Shown: one piece after another, positions 47,164 through 57,688 of the stretch
How positions within the stretch are numbered: position 1 is the first letter of the stretch
Layout of the letters: each line of letters starts with the position of its first letter
Source of the DNA: Leptolyngbyaceae cyanobacterium JSC-12
GTDB taxonomy: Bacteria; Cyanobacteriota; Cyanobacteriia; Leptolyngbyales; Leptolyngbyaceae
Direction of reading: 5' to 3'
DNA: 64,000 nucleotides
Assembly: GCA_000309945.1 (NCBI GenBank)
Contig: CM001633.1
Location: 2,390,292 to 2,454,291, forward strand
The notes under the pieces: model-generated
Told to the model about the DNA's origin: nothing
What the model saw: only the letters and a program-made list of their open reading frames with translations
The model's database searches: none
Translations under genes and position numbers: made by a program

Positions 47164-48189
47164 ATGGATGCTTCAATTCTGTTGGTCGGAGGTGATGACT
47201 TTCTCTCAACACTTCTGGATCGAATCCACAATTTAGTGAACTGTACAACTGAGGTTGCATGCAGCCCCAGCGAAGCGGTGCCACTTATCCAGGCGCAACA
47301 ACCTGATCTCATGATCTTGCAAGGAAATCAGCCTGGTGGTTTAGAACTTTGCTACGAAATCAAAGAGCAGGCAAAACTTGCCTGGATTTATTGCATTCTG
47401 TTGGATATTCCTAACCAAAAACTGGCGGAGGTTTGGCAGGAATATGATTGGGAAGTTGAGTCTAAAACAGAAGCTCTAGAGAGCGGTGCGGATGCTTATT
47501 TATGGTTACCCCAGCACGATCCCTATGGCAAAGAATTAGGAAAAGAGGTGTTAGCCAAGCAAGACCGACTTTTGCGATCGCAAATTGTTGCAGGGTTGCG
47601 CACCGTCAAAAATCATCGGGAACTGATGCGAACTAATGATATCCTTTCAGCGATTGCCCTATCAGACCCGCTTACAGAACTCAACAACCGACGTGCACTG
47701 GATTGGGAACTTCCACGCCAGATTCAGAATGCTCGTAATCGGGCGGAGACTCTGAGCCTGGTAATGCTGGATGTAGATTACTTTAAGCGCATTAATGACA
47801 CCTATGGGCATCCTGTTGGCGATCGCGCCCTGCAACTTGTAGCCAGTCGCCTACGTCACAACCTGCGCTTCCGAGATACCCTGTTCCGCTACGGCGGCGA
47901 AGAATTTGTGATTATTTTGAGCAATACAGATCAACATGAAGCCCTGGTGGTATCGCGTCGCCTCTGCCGCCTGATTAGCGAACAAGTTTTCAATATTGAA
48001 GAAGGACTGGATTTAAACATCACTATTAGTGCTGGAACGGCAACCCTTGAACCACACGACGACCCCAAAGGACTGAGCCTGCTACGACGAGCCGACCAAA
48101 ATTTGTTGCGGGCTAAATCGTCCGGACGCAATCGGGTAGTAGGGGGGGCAGAGGCGAATCCAGATAAGGATAGTAACTTGGGACAATAG
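47164..48189 (+). CDS. Diguanylate cyclase with degenerate receiver domain
   Basis: 341 residues. The C-terminal GGDEF domain (about 165-325) has the active-site GGEEF at 244-248 and an inhibitory RxxD site (RFRD, 235-238) exactly five residues upstream, so it should make cyclic-di-GMP under product feedback. The N-terminal 120 residues look like a response-regulator receiver (LLVGGDDF, LMILQGNQPGG), but the phosphoacceptor position has Gln53 instead of Asp, so it is probably not phosphorylated. It lies 967 bases from a class III cyclase on the other strand. Confidence 0.93.
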   Translation: MDASILLVGGDDFLSTLLDRIHNLVNCTTEVACSPSEAVPLIQAQQPDLMILQGNQPGGLELCYEIKEQAKLAWIYCILLDIPNQKLAEVWQEYDWEVESKTEALESGADAYLWLPQHDPYGKELGKEVLAKQDRLLRSQIVAGLRTVKNHRELMRTNDILSAIALSDPLTELNNRRALDWELPRQIQNARNRAETLSLVMLDVDYFKRINDTYGHPVGDRALQLVASRLRHNLRFRDTLFRYGGEEFVIILSNTDQHEALVVSRRLCRLISEQVFNIEEGLDLNITISAGTATLEPHDDPKGLSLLRRADQNLLRAKSSGRNRVVGGAEANPDKDSNLGQ

Positions 48190-48279
48190 GAAAAGGCAGA
48201 GGCAGAAGGATTGTAGAGTGTTTTGAGATCCTGGATTCAAGGAATCAGAAGCCAGAAGTCAGGAGATAGTAGCAGAAGA
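48190..48279. repeat. Short repeat cluster (GCAGAGGCAGAAG and GCCAGAAGTCAG type)
   Basis: Between convergent genes: GGCAGAGGCAGAAGGA at about 48195-48210 and GCCAGAAGTCAGGAG at 48251-48265. The 12-mer GCCAGAAGTCAG is repeated in reverse complement at 51388-51399, and the piece AGTCAGGAG also occurs at 36914-36922. Confidence 0.7.
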
Positions 48280-49383
48280 TTAACTAGCCTGCCGTTGAAC
48301 CTGAATGCCTCGTTCTGCAAGGGTTTGCTTAAACAGGGGTGTGGGAAGGGCTTGTTCCACTACCCAAACGCCTGGTTTATGAAGCTGCCCAGATAGCAAG
48401 AGTTGAGCCACACTGCCAGTCCCGCACGCTGCCGCGATCGCGGTATTTTCGTGAACCAAGGTGGAGCAAGAGCGGGCAGGCTGTCCATCTTTTTGACCAG
48501 TCACTTCTGAGCGAATCGCCACGCCAATGCCACTGATATGGTCAGTCACATCAGTCATGAAGTGGCTAACGCGCGCGAGAAATTCAATCACGGGCTTTTG
48601 TTTTAGCATCCAAGGGTGCCACCAGTGCGCCACACTCCAGGTTAAATAGTTATAGAAGTCAGGAATCGTGCCAAATTTGGTAATTACTGTTTTAACCGGG
48701 AAGGAGTTGGGTAGGGTAAAAGTTTCAGGCATATCGAACCAGTACACGCCTGTTCGTCCATAGGGGGCTGGGAACTCAACAAGTTCGCGATCGCTGTAGG
48801 GTTTTATGGTCTGCCACTGCCCATCAATCCAGGCTTGAAAGGGTTTTTGTAATCCTAAAAAGGTGGTTCGCATGACAGTAATGCCTGCACCGCCCGACCC
48901 CGCCACTACATAGCTGAGGTGAATGCGATCAGCTTCATCCAGTTGTTCCACATCCTGCAACACCATACTGTTAGAAATCCCTGGAAAGATACCAGTGTTG
49001 ACGATGGCAGTGACACCCGCATTGGTCGCCATTTCAGCATAGTCCATTGCTTTTCGAGTAAAGGACGAATGATCGCTGATGTCTACATAGTTCACGCCAC
49101 TTTCAATGCAGGTTTGGAGAACTGTGGCATCTCGATAATGAAACGGACCAGCACAGTGAATTACCAGATCTGAGCCGGAGATTGCGCTTCTCAAATTCTC
49201 ACGATCACCCAAATCTAAATTCAAGAACGTTACACGTGCACCGAGGCGATCACGAACGTTTATCCCTGTTGAAATTGTTCGACCTGTGATCACAATATCT
49301 GCCTGGGTATGTGCCAGCAAGTCGGCTGCTACACTGCTGCCAATCCGACCACTCCCCCCCAAAATCAACACGTGTTTTGCCAT
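48280..49383 (-). CDS. Saccharopine-dehydrogenase-like NAD(P)-binding oxidoreductase
   Basis: About 367 residues from the ATG at 49383. N-terminal Rossmann fold with LILGGSGRIGSSVA and the CAGPFHYRDATVLQTCIESGVNYVDISD region, typical of the saccharopine dehydrogenase / trans-acting enoyl reductase superfamily in which catalysis is often not lysine metabolism. It lies upstream in genome order and 152 bases from crtO, both on the minus strand with crtO first, so the two may be transcribed together. A role in carotenoid or lipid metabolism is only a guess from context. Confidence 0.85.
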   Translation of the reverse strand: MAKHVLILGGSGRIGSSVAADLLAHTQADIVITGRTISTGINVRDRLGARVTFLNLDLGDRENLRSAISGSDLVIHCAGPFHYRDATVLQTCIESGVNYVDISDHSSFTRKAMDYAEMATNAGVTAIVNTGIFPGISNSMVLQDVEQLDEADRIHLSYVVAGSGGAGITVMRTTFLGLQKPFQAWIDGQWQTIKPYSDRELVEFPAPYGRTGVYWFDMPETFTLPNSFPVKTVITKFGTIPDFYNYLTWSVAHWWHPWMLKQKPVIEFLARVSHFMTDVTDHISGIGVAIRSEVTGQKDGQPARSCSTLVHENTAIAAACGTGSVAQLLLSGQLHKPGVWVVEQALPTPLFKQTLAERGIQVQRQAS

Positions 49384-49535
49384 GAGAACTCTCAACCCAA
49401 ACCTACACTCTTTGACGGTGCCCTGAAGATGGCAGTTCAGAACTAAAACCCAAAGATTCTTAACACCTCACTGTTAGGGATTGGATATTAGAGCCTGTGA
49501 CAGTCAGCATCCAGAATGACAAGTTTGCTTAAAAA

Positions 49536-51224
49536 TCACCCTAATAAGGACTGGAATACCGCTTTGACGGCTGCCCCTACATCGTGTAAACGATGGGTAA
49601 ATGGGTGCTGAGTCTGCAAAAAGACACGGGCACAGTTGCGACCAGGCATTCCCGAAATGGAACCACCAGGATGGGTTCCAGCTCCAGTCAAAAACAGCCC
49701 GTCGATGGGAGTTTTGTAATTGGCTATTTCGGGTAAAGGACGGAAGAACACCATCTGTTCTAGGGTCATATCGATGTGGTAATAGTTGCCCTTAAGCACT
49801 CCCAGTCGTTCGCTCAATTCTGCCGGACTTTCAACTCGGCGGGCAATGGTGGCAGTTTTGACGTTGGGTGCATATTCTGCCAGTTTGTCGATTATGCGAT
49901 CGCCAACTTTGTGCTTTAGCTCATCCGTCCAACCCGTGCCGTTATATCCAGTGCCTTCCAATCCGGCAATCTGATAAGGGGCGAAGAATTCAATCCAGAC
50001 AGTGTGCATTCCTTTAGGAGCCATTGTGGGGTCAAGCATCGTAGGCTGAACCACATACAAAGATGGATCAGCATCGGGAATGCGACCCAACATCGGATCG
50101 GCATGGGCAATTTCCACATGGCGCACGGAGTCGGCAATGAGCACAGAGCCGATCAGGTACTCATCCCGATGGTTGTGATGCACAAAGCGCAATGGTTCTG
50201 ACATTGCCAGATCCATTTTCAGGATAGTTTCGTTGTTATTAACAATGCGACGTTCCAGGCGATCGCGCAGGTTAGGGTCAGCATCGTTCACATCTGCCGC
50301 ATCCATCAAATGCAGAAATAACCGCTGGGCATCGATGTTGGAAATCACGCCTTTGGTAGCACGGTACTCGGTGCCGTTGGTAGCTCTCACACCCACCGCC
50401 CGCCCATCGTCAATCAACACCTGCTTCACAGGCTGATCGGCCAAAATCCTGCCACCCTTGGCTTTGACCAAATTCACCAATGCCTGGGTCAGGGCACCTG
50501 TGCCGCCTTTGGGTCGTGCCATTCCCGGTTCGTGCCGCAGTGCCATCATGATCGTGCCAATGCCAAGATTTTTTTGGGAGGGCGGAACGCCCATTTCAGC
50601 AGCGAGTCGTGCTAGCGGAGCTTTAATGATTTCCGAGTCAAACCATTCATTGAGCAGGTCTTCTGCACTGGAAAGCATAGTGCGAACAAAGTCCATTGCC
50701 TTATGAGTACCACCTACCACCGACAGTAGATCTTTGAGCTTAGCGGGGTTAAAGTTTCCGGCGATATCCAGCAGCGATCGCGGCGGTGCATTGAATATAG
50801 GACTCATTGCCCGGATAGTGCGTAGCCAGTAGTCCGTGAATTCCGCATACTTTTTGGCATCGCGAGGACTGAATTGGGCAATCTCAGCGCAAGTTTGTTC
50901 CAGCGATCGATGCCCCAAAAAGTAACGCCCATCAGGATGGGGACAAAATACCACCGGATCGCAAAACAGATATTCCAACCCGTATCGAGTCAGTTCCAGT
51001 TCTTCTACAACTGGCCCCAAATGGATAAATTCGTGGTCGATCGCACACAAATTGAACTTGAATCCTGGAGCTTCCTCCGGCAGAACTTCTTCGGTAGTCG
51101 CGGCTCCACCTGGCACCGGGCGCTTCTCCAGCAGCAACACACTATATCCTGCTTTCAGTAAATAAGCCGCACACACTAGCCCATTATGTCCGGCTCCAAT
51201 TATGACCACATCGTAATGTTCCAT
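49536..51224 (-). CDS. crtO: CrtO, beta-carotene 4-ketolase
   Basis: FAD-dependent ketolase that converts beta-carotene to echinenone/canthaxanthin, in thylakoid and cytoplasmic membranes. 562 residues with an N-terminal dinucleotide motif VIIGAGHNGLVCAAYL, followed by EKRPVPGGAATTEE. Internal motifs close to the Synechocystis enzyme as I recall it: FNLCAIDHEFIHLGPV, GLEYLFCDPVVFCP, ARPKGGTGALTQALV, GLFLTGAGTHPGGSISGMPGRNC. Homologous to CrtI desaturases; distinguished by these cyanobacterial CrtO segments. The ATG has AGGAAG eight bases upstream. Ketocarotenoid production fits with orange-carotenoid-type photoprotection. Confidence 0.93.
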   Translation of the reverse strand: MEHYDVVIIGAGHNGLVCAAYLLKAGYSVLLLEKRPVPGGAATTEEVLPEEAPGFKFNLCAIDHEFIHLGPVVEELELTRYGLEYLFCDPVVFCPHPDGRYFLGHRSLEQTCAEIAQFSPRDAKKYAEFTDYWLRTIRAMSPIFNAPPRSLLDIAGNFNPAKLKDLLSVVGGTHKAMDFVRTMLSSAEDLLNEWFDSEIIKAPLARLAAEMGVPPSQKNLGIGTIMMALRHEPGMARPKGGTGALTQALVNLVKAKGGRILADQPVKQVLIDDGRAVGVRATNGTEYRATKGVISNIDAQRLFLHLMDAADVNDADPNLRDRLERRIVNNNETILKMDLAMSEPLRFVHHNHRDEYLIGSVLIADSVRHVEIAHADPMLGRIPDADPSLYVVQPTMLDPTMAPKGMHTVWIEFFAPYQIAGLEGTGYNGTGWTDELKHKVGDRIIDKLAEYAPNVKTATIARRVESPAELSERLGVLKGNYYHIDMTLEQMVFFRPLPEIANYKTPIDGLFLTGAGTHPGGSISGMPGRNCARVFLQTQHPFTHRLHDVGAAVKAVFQSLLG

Positions 51225-51259
51225 CCAAACCGCTTCCTACAGAGGACTCTCCCCCTTCA

Positions 51260-51430
51260 CCATAGACTAGATTGGAGATTGAAGACGTTAGATTGGAGAT
51301 TGGTCATAAATGATTCGGTGATTGATGACTGAAGTTTGGCAGCAGGTGATAGGGAACAGGGAATCGGTGAATCTCGGACTCTGGTTTCTGACTTCTGGCT
51401 TTCGGCTTCTAATTCCTCTCCGGATTAGTC
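51260..51430. repeat. Short-repeat region upstream of leuS
   Basis: Contains GATTGGAGATT units (about 51282-51300) and a pyrimidine-rich block TCTGACTTCTGGCTTTCGGCTTC (51385-51410), the reverse complement of a repeat type seen at 48251. No gene found. Confidence 0.55.
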
Positions 51431-51509
51431 TTTTCTCCGTGAGAATACAGACGGAGTTAGACAGGTTGCTCAGAACTTCTGGGAGAACACTGTACATCCT
51501 CTCTACGAT

Positions 51510-51576
51510 GCGGGAAAGTCTGGACTTGTCCCGCTTTTCTTTAAGCCGCTATCATTTCATTCTTCGGAAAGCGGGA
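51510..51576 (+). promoter_or_regulatory. Possible attenuator of leuS: two mutually exclusive hairpins
   Basis: Hairpin A: GCGGGA (51510-51515) pairs with TCCCGC (51529-51534), plus an inner AAGT/ACTT stem, followed by TTTTCTTT, a terminator shape. Hairpin B: TCCCGCTTT (51529-51537) pairs with AAAGCGGGA (51568-51576). Both use TCCCGC, so only one can form. A 26-codon frame overlaps them (ATG 51508 to TGA 51586-51588) with four different Leu codons. It lies 98 bases ahead of the leuS GTG. Confidence 0.45.
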
Positions 51577-51673
51577 GCAATTGCTTGAAGCAGGGATTAG
51601 CAGCAACAGACTGCGAACCAATGACCTCCACCTTTTAGAATGGATTAGACAAACTGTTTGCAGGAGTTCGTCC

Positions 51674-54256
51674 GTGGAATCTCGATACAATCCGGCAGCA
51701 ATCGAAGCAAAGTGGCAGAAAACGTGGGCAGAGCAGGGGCTATCCCAAACCTCAGAAGAGAGCAGCAAGCCCAAGTTCTATGCGCTGTCGATGTTTCCCT
51801 ATCCATCGGGCAACCTGCACATGGGACATGTCCGTGTCTACACTATTGTGGATGTGATTGCCCGTGTCCGCCGGATGCAGGGGTTTCGTGTGTTAAACCC
51901 AATGGGCTGGGATGCCTTTGGGTTGCCCGCAGAAAATGCTGCGATCGAACGGGGTATCCATCCTGCCAAATGGACGTATCAAAACATTGCCCAGATGCGG
52001 CAACAACTCGACCAGTTGGGGATTTCCTTTGACTGGGGGCGGGAAGTTACCACCTGCGCACCCGACTATTACAAATGGACGCAGTGGATTTTCTTGCAAT
52101 TCTTTCAAGCAGGCTTGGCTTATCAAAAAGAAGCCACCGTCAACTGGGACCCAATTGACCAAACGGTGCTGGCAAATGAGCAGGTGGATAGCGAAGGGCG
52201 ATCCTGGCGATCAGGAGCAAAAGTGGAACGCAAGCAATTGCGCCAGTGGTTTCTCAAAATCACTGACTACGCCGAACAGTTACTCAACGATTTAGACAAA
52301 CTCAGCGGCTGGCCCGAAAAGGTGCGGTTGATGCAGGCAAACTGGATTGGCAAATCCACAGGTGCGCAGGTCACTTTCAAAACGGAGGCAGGTGATGACA
52401 TTGTTGTTTTCACCACGCGTCCTGATACTTTGTGGGGTGCCACCTTCATGGTGTTGTCGCCAGAACATCCGTTAGTAGAGAAGTTAACTACAAGGGAACA
52501 GGCAACTGCCATCAAAGCTTACCAGGAGGAAGCCGCCGCCAAGAGCGAAATCGATCGCACCGCTGAAGGGCGCGAAAAAACGGGCGTGTGGACGGGCAGT
52601 TATGCGATTAATCCGGTTAATGACGAAAAAATCCCCATCTGGATTGCCGACTATGTGCTAATGGACTACGGCACTGGGGCGATTATGGCGGTTCCGGCTC
52701 ATGACCAGCGTGACTTTGAATTTGCTCGTCAGTTCAACTTGCCTGTGAAAGTAGTGGTGCAACCAGAGGGCGATCGCCTAGACGGCGACACCATGACCGC
52801 TGCCCATGCGGGTGATGGTGTAATGGTCAACTCTGGCGCATTAAACGGCATTCCGGCTGGCAAAGAGAAAGGTCAGAGTGTGGAAGCGGCTGTGCAATGG
52901 CTGGAACAACATGGCAAAGGCAAGGGCACAGCCAACTATCGGTTGCGCGACTGGTTGATTTCTCGCCAGCGCTACTGGGGGGCGCCCATCCCCATCATTC
53001 ATTGCCCCGAGTGCGGTGCAGTTCCCGTTCCCGATGCAGATTTGCCTGTGCAGTTGCCAGAAGATGTGGAATTCACTGGGCGGGGTGCATCCCCGTTGGC
53101 GAAATTGGAGTCTTGGATGAATGTGCCCTGTCCTACTTGCGGTACTCCAGCTAAGCGCGAAACCGACACGATGGATACTTTTATCGATTCATCCTGGTAT
53201 TTCTTGCGTTACCCCGATGCCAGGAATGAGCAGCAGGCGTTTGACCCCTCAAAAGCCAACGCCTGGATGCCCGTAGATCAGTACGTGGGCGGGATTGAAC
53301 ATGCAATTTTGCACTTGCTGTACTCTCGATTCTTTACCAAAGTGTTGCGCGATCGCGGCTTGTTAAACTGCGATGAACCCTTTCAGCGATTGCTGACCCA
53401 GGGCATGGTGCAGGGCAAAACCTACAAAAATCCTCGCACGGGCAAATACGTCTTTCCCATGAACATTGCTGACTTGAGCAATCCCGTTGATCCAGAAACT
53501 GGAGATGCGTTGGAAGTCGTGTATGAAAAAATGTCCAAATCTAAGTACAACGGCGTTGCGCCTGGAGACGTAGTGAACAAATACGGAGCCGACACCGCCC
53601 GCATGTTCATCCTGTTCAAAGCGCCGCCCGAAAAAGATTTGGAATGGGAAGATGCCGACGTGGAAGGACAATTCCGCTTCTTAAACCGTGTTTGGCGTTT
53701 AGTGACGGAGTATGGAGAGCAGCAGCCAGATGCCAGACGCCAGACAGTGAATCAAGCTGCTTTGTCTAAGCCGGAAAAAGACTTGCGGCGTGCTATCCAT
53801 ACAGCCATTAAGGAAGTCACTGAAGACTTAGAGGGAGAGTATCAGTTCAACACGGCCGTGTCCGAGTTGATGAAATTGAGCAATGCCCTGACCGATGCCA
53901 CCTGCAAAGACTCGCCTGTCTATGCCGAGGGCATTCAAACCTTGTTGATTTTGCTGGCTCCCTTTGCACCGCACATTGCCGATGAACTATGGCAGAGCTT
54001 GGGCAATACTCACTCCATTCACACCCAACCCTGGCTCCAGGCTGATCCGGAGGCATTGGTTGCCGATGAGATCAATCTGGTAATTCAAATTCTGGGTAAA
54101 ACGCGGGGCGCGATTCCGGTTCCGGCACAATCCACCAAGGAGGAGTTGGAGCGATACGCCCGAGAGTCGGAGATTGGCAAGCGCTACCTGGAAGGCAAAG
54201 AAGTCAAAAAAGTGATTGTGGTGCCTGGAAAGTTGGTGAACTTCGTTGTGGCATGA
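51674..54256 (+). CDS. leuS: LeuS, leucyl-tRNA synthetase
   Basis: Class I aminoacyl-tRNA synthetase that charges tRNA-Leu. The frame is open further up, but the GTG at 51674 has AGGAG seven bases upstream (51662-51666) and gives [15 protein letters not shown], the normal N-terminus; this yields 860 residues, the usual length. Marks: [13 protein letters not shown] (HIGH) and MSKSKYNG (KMSKS) and an intact editing (CP1) domain. Expression may be controlled by a hairpin-rich leader. Confidence 0.96.
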   Translation: MESRYNPAAIEAKWQKTWAEQGLSQTSEESSKPKFYALSMFPYPSGNLHMGHVRVYTIVDVIARVRRMQGFRVLNPMGWDAFGLPAENAAIERGIHPAKWTYQNIAQMRQQLDQLGISFDWGREVTTCAPDYYKWTQWIFLQFFQAGLAYQKEATVNWDPIDQTVLANEQVDSEGRSWRSGAKVERKQLRQWFLKITDYAEQLLNDLDKLSGWPEKVRLMQANWIGKSTGAQVTFKTEAGDDIVVFTTRPDTLWGATFMVLSPEHPLVEKLTTREQATAIKAYQEEAAAKSEIDRTAEGREKTGVWTGSYAINPVNDEKIPIWIADYVLMDYGTGAIMAVPAHDQRDFEFARQFNLPVKVVVQPEGDRLDGDTMTAAHAGDGVMVNSGALNGIPAGKEKGQSVEAAVQWLEQHGKGKGTANYRLRDWLISRQRYWGAPIPIIHCPECGAVPVPDADLPVQLPEDVEFTGRGASPLAKLESWMNVPCPTCGTPAKRETDTMDTFIDSSWYFLRYPDARNEQQAFDPSKANAWMPVDQYVGGIEHAILHLLYSRFFTKVLRDRGLLNCDEPFQRLLTQGMVQGKTYKNPRTGKYVFPMNIADLSNPVDPETGDALEVVYEKMSKSKYNGVAPGDVVNKYGADTARMFILFKAPPEKDLEWEDADVEGQFRFLNRVWRLVTEYGEQQPDARRQTVNQAALSKPEKDLRRAIHTAIKEVTEDLEGEYQFNTAVSELMKLSNALTDATCKDSPVYAEGIQTLLILLAPFAPHIADELWQSLGNTHSIHTQPWLQADPEALVADEINLVIQILGKTRGAIPVPAQSTKEELERYARESEIGKRYLEGKEVKKVIVVPGKLVNFVVA

Positions 54257-54358
54257 CTTCTGCAAGACAGTATGGATTCAGCGATTCTCGTATCAGATGA
54301 GAATTTCCTAGTGAGTTGGGATTGGTAGGATGGAAGGACTGTTTGCGATGGGTAATCT

Positions 54359-55807
54359 ATGCGTGACGCTGAACAATCTAGCCTTTCAGCCTCCAATCCA
54401 CTTTTAACCTGTCAATATGAACCTGTTCTAGAGTTGCTGGGCGACGATTATTACGATGTTGTTCCTGCCGCAGAGTTTCCAGTGCACATTCTGCGGTTTC
54501 GCAACGATGAGGTATTGCCAATTTTAGGACTTGATCCACAACAGATTAGCGATGACCATTTCATTGAGGCGTTTGGCAAATTTCAAAATGCTCCCCGTCC
54601 ATTTCTGGCGCTGCGTTACCATGGCTATCAATTTGGGGAATACAATCGTTTTTTGGGAGATGGCAGGGGCTTTTTGTACGGGCAGGTGCGCGGTACGGAT
54701 GGCAATTTGTATGACTTTGGCACCAAAGGGTCTGGAACTACCCCCTATTCCCGTGGTGGAGATGGTCGTTTAACGCTGAAGGGTGGTGTGCGGGAAGTAA
54801 TTGCGGCGGAGGCACTGCATCGCATGGGTGTTCGCACCTCTCGCTGTTTGAGTTTGGTCGAAACAGGAGAACAACTTTGGCGGGGAGATGAACCCTCGCC
54901 TACACGGTCTTCGGTGATGGTACGGATGCAGCGATCGCACATTCGGTTTGGCACCTTTGAACGGTTACATGCTCTGGAACGCAAAGATTTGATTGCCATC
55001 CTGCTAGATCATGTGATTGAGCAGTATTACCCCCATTTGCAGCCAGAGCGCGATCGCTACGCCCGATTTTATGCTGAACTGGTGCAACGAGTGGCAGAAC
55101 TGGCAGCTCAATGGATGGCAGCAGGCTTTTGTCATGCTGTTTTAAATACTGACAATATGGCAATCACAGGCGAAAGCTTTGATTACGGACCGTTTGCGTT
55201 CATTCCCGTGTACGACCCCACTTTTACGGCTGCCTATTTTGATTACTTTGGTCGCTATAGCTATGCCAATCAGCCAGGCATCTGTCGCTGGAATCTAGAA
55301 ATGTTGCAAGCACCCCTGAGCCGAGTGATTTCTCCCATTGAGATGGAACGAGGGTTGATGACCTTTAGTGAAGTATACGATCGCGTCTATCGCCAACTGA
55401 TGCTCAACAAACTGGGATTTGGTGAGGCGACCGTACCTGAAGCTGATGAATTATTGTTACTCACATTCCGATTTTTGAAAGAATCCCAGATTGGCTATCA
55501 CAGTTTCTTTGCCGAACTAAGACAACAATTTCATCCAACTTGGCGAGATGATGTCGCTGTCATCTTCCCAAAGATACAAATTCTAGATGACGACTTGCAA
55601 ACAATTTGGCAGCAATGGAAAATTGCTTATTTCAAGCTCCTGCTGAGTTTACCAGAAGATGAACTGGATGCGGTTGCACGTCGTCTCGAAACCTACAATC
55701 CATTAACAGTGCCTATCCGTCCTGAAATTGAAGCGGTTTGGGAAAAAATTGTAGAAGAAGATGATTGGACTGATTTTTACAAACTGCTTAACACAATCAA
55801 ACTCTAA
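54359..55807 (+). CDS. selO: SelO, pseudokinase-type AMPylase (YdiU/UPF0061)
   Basis: 482 residues. SelO attaches AMP to Ser/Thr/Tyr of target proteins in redox regulation. Marks: [30 protein letters not shown] and [23 protein letters not shown], the most conserved block. Shorter than the E. coli protein only slightly; the C-terminal selenocysteine or Cys of some family members is not seen here. GNAT gene follows 85 bases on. Confidence 0.93.
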   Translation: MRDAEQSSLSASNPLLTCQYEPVLELLGDDYYDVVPAAEFPVHILRFRNDEVLPILGLDPQQISDDHFIEAFGKFQNAPRPFLALRYHGYQFGEYNRFLGDGRGFLYGQVRGTDGNLYDFGTKGSGTTPYSRGGDGRLTLKGGVREVIAAEALHRMGVRTSRCLSLVETGEQLWRGDEPSPTRSSVMVRMQRSHIRFGTFERLHALERKDLIAILLDHVIEQYYPHLQPERDRYARFYAELVQRVAELAAQWMAAGFCHAVLNTDNMAITGESFDYGPFAFIPVYDPTFTAAYFDYFGRYSYANQPGICRWNLEMLQAPLSRVISPIEMERGLMTFSEVYDRVYRQLMLNKLGFGEATVPEADELLLLTFRFLKESQIGYHSFFAELRQQFHPTWRDDVAVIFPKIQILDDDLQTIWQQWKIAYFKLLLSLPEDELDAVARRLETYNPLTVPIRPEIEAVWEKIVEEDDWTDFYKLLNTIKL

Positions 55808-55892
55808 TGAGTTTGTGATTCCCTCAAATTTCCGATCCCTTCATTGGTTTTCTCATTTACCCTTTCAATGCATCTCCTTAGAGGACTCATCT

Positions 55893-56474
55893 GTGTATCT
55901 GAATCCACCTGTGCTTGAAAGTGATCGCCTGATTTTGAGAATGGCAACCCGCAGCGAAGCAGCTGCGATCGTAGACTATTATTTAGAAAATAAAGATTTC
56001 CTCACAGCCGTTGAACCTGCTCGCAGCCCAGGGTTTTACACAGTAGAATTTTGGCAAGAACAAATTGATAAAACCTTGTTTGAATACAGTTATGACCAAA
56101 GTTTGAAACTATGCTTGTTCAAGCAAGACGACCCTAAAAGAATTATTGGTAAAGTCAACTTTCACCAGATCCAACGGGGTGTTTCTCACTCTTGCATCCT
56201 GGGTTATAGCCTTGCTGAAGCAGAACAGGGTAAGGGATACATGACTGAAGCACTCAAAATTGCTATCGCTTATCTATTTAATGAACAACAATTTCATCGC
56301 ATCAGCGCCAACTATATGCCCCGCAACCAGCGCAGTAGCAATGTGCTACGCCGTTTAGGTTTTGTGATAGAAGGCTATGCTCGTGATTATTTATTGATTA
56401 ACGGCAAATGGGAAGATCACATTCTCGCTAGCCTCACTAATCCCCACTGGCAAAACCCAGAATTGCCTCAATAA
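55893..56474 (+). CDS. GNAT acetyltransferase (RimJ/RimL type)
   Basis: 193 residues from a GTG at 55893, with AGAGGA seven bases upstream; longer ORF upstream overlaps selO and lacks homology. Sequence starts LNPPVLESDRLILR, a typical GNAT opening; acetyl-CoA motif GYSLAEAEQGKGYMTEAL (like Q/R-x2-G-x-G/A), and NVLRRLGF near the end. RimJ-type enzymes acetylate protein N-termini or small molecules; the target is unknown. Confidence 0.9.
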   Translation: MYLNPPVLESDRLILRMATRSEAAAIVDYYLENKDFLTAVEPARSPGFYTVEFWQEQIDKTLFEYSYDQSLKLCLFKQDDPKRIIGKVNFHQIQRGVSHSCILGYSLAEAEQGKGYMTEALKIAIAYLFNEQQFHRISANYMPRNQRSSNVLRRLGFVIEGYARDYLLINGKWEDHILASLTNPHWQNPELPQ

Positions 56475-56526
56475 CTCTCGCCCTTTATTCCATTAACCAG
56501 CCCATTTGTCACATTTCTCACATTTC

Positions 56527-57498
56527 CTATATTGAAGGAGTTGGCGAGTTTAGTGCGATCGCGCGTGTTTGGGGCAAAAATTGAGGAGGTAAAGTCTGTG
56601 CTTCGTCTCGTGATGTATTTTGCAATAAGATTGTGAATGCTCCTGCCCCCAAACCTGATTGGGGAAACAGGCGATAACAGGGGAGATCCGTTAGATGAGA
56701 TTGATAAATCTGCAAATGTGGGACTGCCACGGGCTGAAACTGAGGAAAACGAGTTAAAAACCATTCTGCAACCTGTTCATTTTCTTCCGGCGAGTAGGTA
56801 CACGTCATATAAGCAAGGTAGCCCTGTCCCGCGACGAGTTGTGCTGAATTTGCTAGGATGCGCTTCTGCCGATTAGCGTTGTTGTTGATGGTGACGGGGT
56901 GAAAGCAGCCAGGAGCTTTGCCGCCTTTGGCAAGGAGGGATTGTCCGGTACAGGGTGCATCCACCAGCACAACTTGTGCGGTTTGCGGGATATTTTCTGC
57001 TAACACTTGAGAATCCAAATTGGTGATGCATGCAGGCTGGATCTGGCAACGCTTGAGGTTAGAGAGCAAGGCCCCAATCCGCTTGCCGATCACCTCGTTA
57101 CTAATCAGCAAGTCCGGTTGTAAAGCTCTCCAGGCGAAAATACTTTTGCCTCCAGGAGCAGCGCATACATCCACTACAAGATTGACAGGAGTGGGAATGG
57201 TCAACAAAATGGAAACGGCAAAGATGGAGGAAAAATCCAGGCAATAAAATGCCCCTTGATCATGCAAGGAATGTTTACTAGGCTGCTGCCCAAAGACAAG
57301 GCGATCGCACCAGTTTGGTTGCCACGGTAAGGGCGGTTCGATCTCAAAAGGGGATGGTTCGGATGGCGGCTGACACCAGAGAATGCAGGGATGCAGGGGT
57401 TGAGGATGAGTCAGGCGATCGCAAAAGGCTGCCTGTTCCGTCTCATCCCGAAACAATCGCTGACTCAGTTTGACCAGTAGCCTGGATGCCTCGCCCAT
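56527..57498 (-). CDS. RsmB/NOP-type RNA cytosine-C5 methyltransferase
   Basis: 323-residue SAM-dependent rRNA or tRNA m5C methylase. Motif I VVDVCAAPGGKS, motif IV DAPCTGQS (second Cys, product release) and motif VI TCTYSPEENE (catalytic Cys). No PUA or NusB domain is attached. Convergent-side partner of the GNAT gene with about 50 bases between. Confidence 0.92.
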   Translation of the reverse strand: MGEASRLLVKLSQRLFRDETEQAAFCDRLTHPQPLHPCILWCQPPSEPSPFEIEPPLPWQPNWCDRLVFGQQPSKHSLHDQGAFYCLDFSSIFAVSILLTIPTPVNLVVDVCAAPGGKSIFAWRALQPDLLISNEVIGKRIGALLSNLKRCQIQPACITNLDSQVLAENIPQTAQVVLVDAPCTGQSLLAKGGKAPGCFHPVTINNNANRQKRILANSAQLVAGQGYLAYMTCTYSPEENEQVAEWFLTRFPQFQPVAVPHLQIYQSHLTDLPCYRLFPQSGLGAGAFTILLQNTSRDEAQTLPPQFLPQTRAIALNSPTPSI

Positions 57499-57688
57499 CT
57501 CAACCCTTCGTTACAGCATGTGCGATCGCTAGCGGAGGAGCGATCAGAAGATTCGGCTGTGGCTAACTTCAACGTATTCGCTATTTTGCAAGATATTGCT
57601 TTGAATTGCCCTTGCTGGAAACTCCATAGCACCCAGCGGTACGTACTGCCCCGGTAGAACGCTGATTTGCTAGAGTGCCAGGTATACC

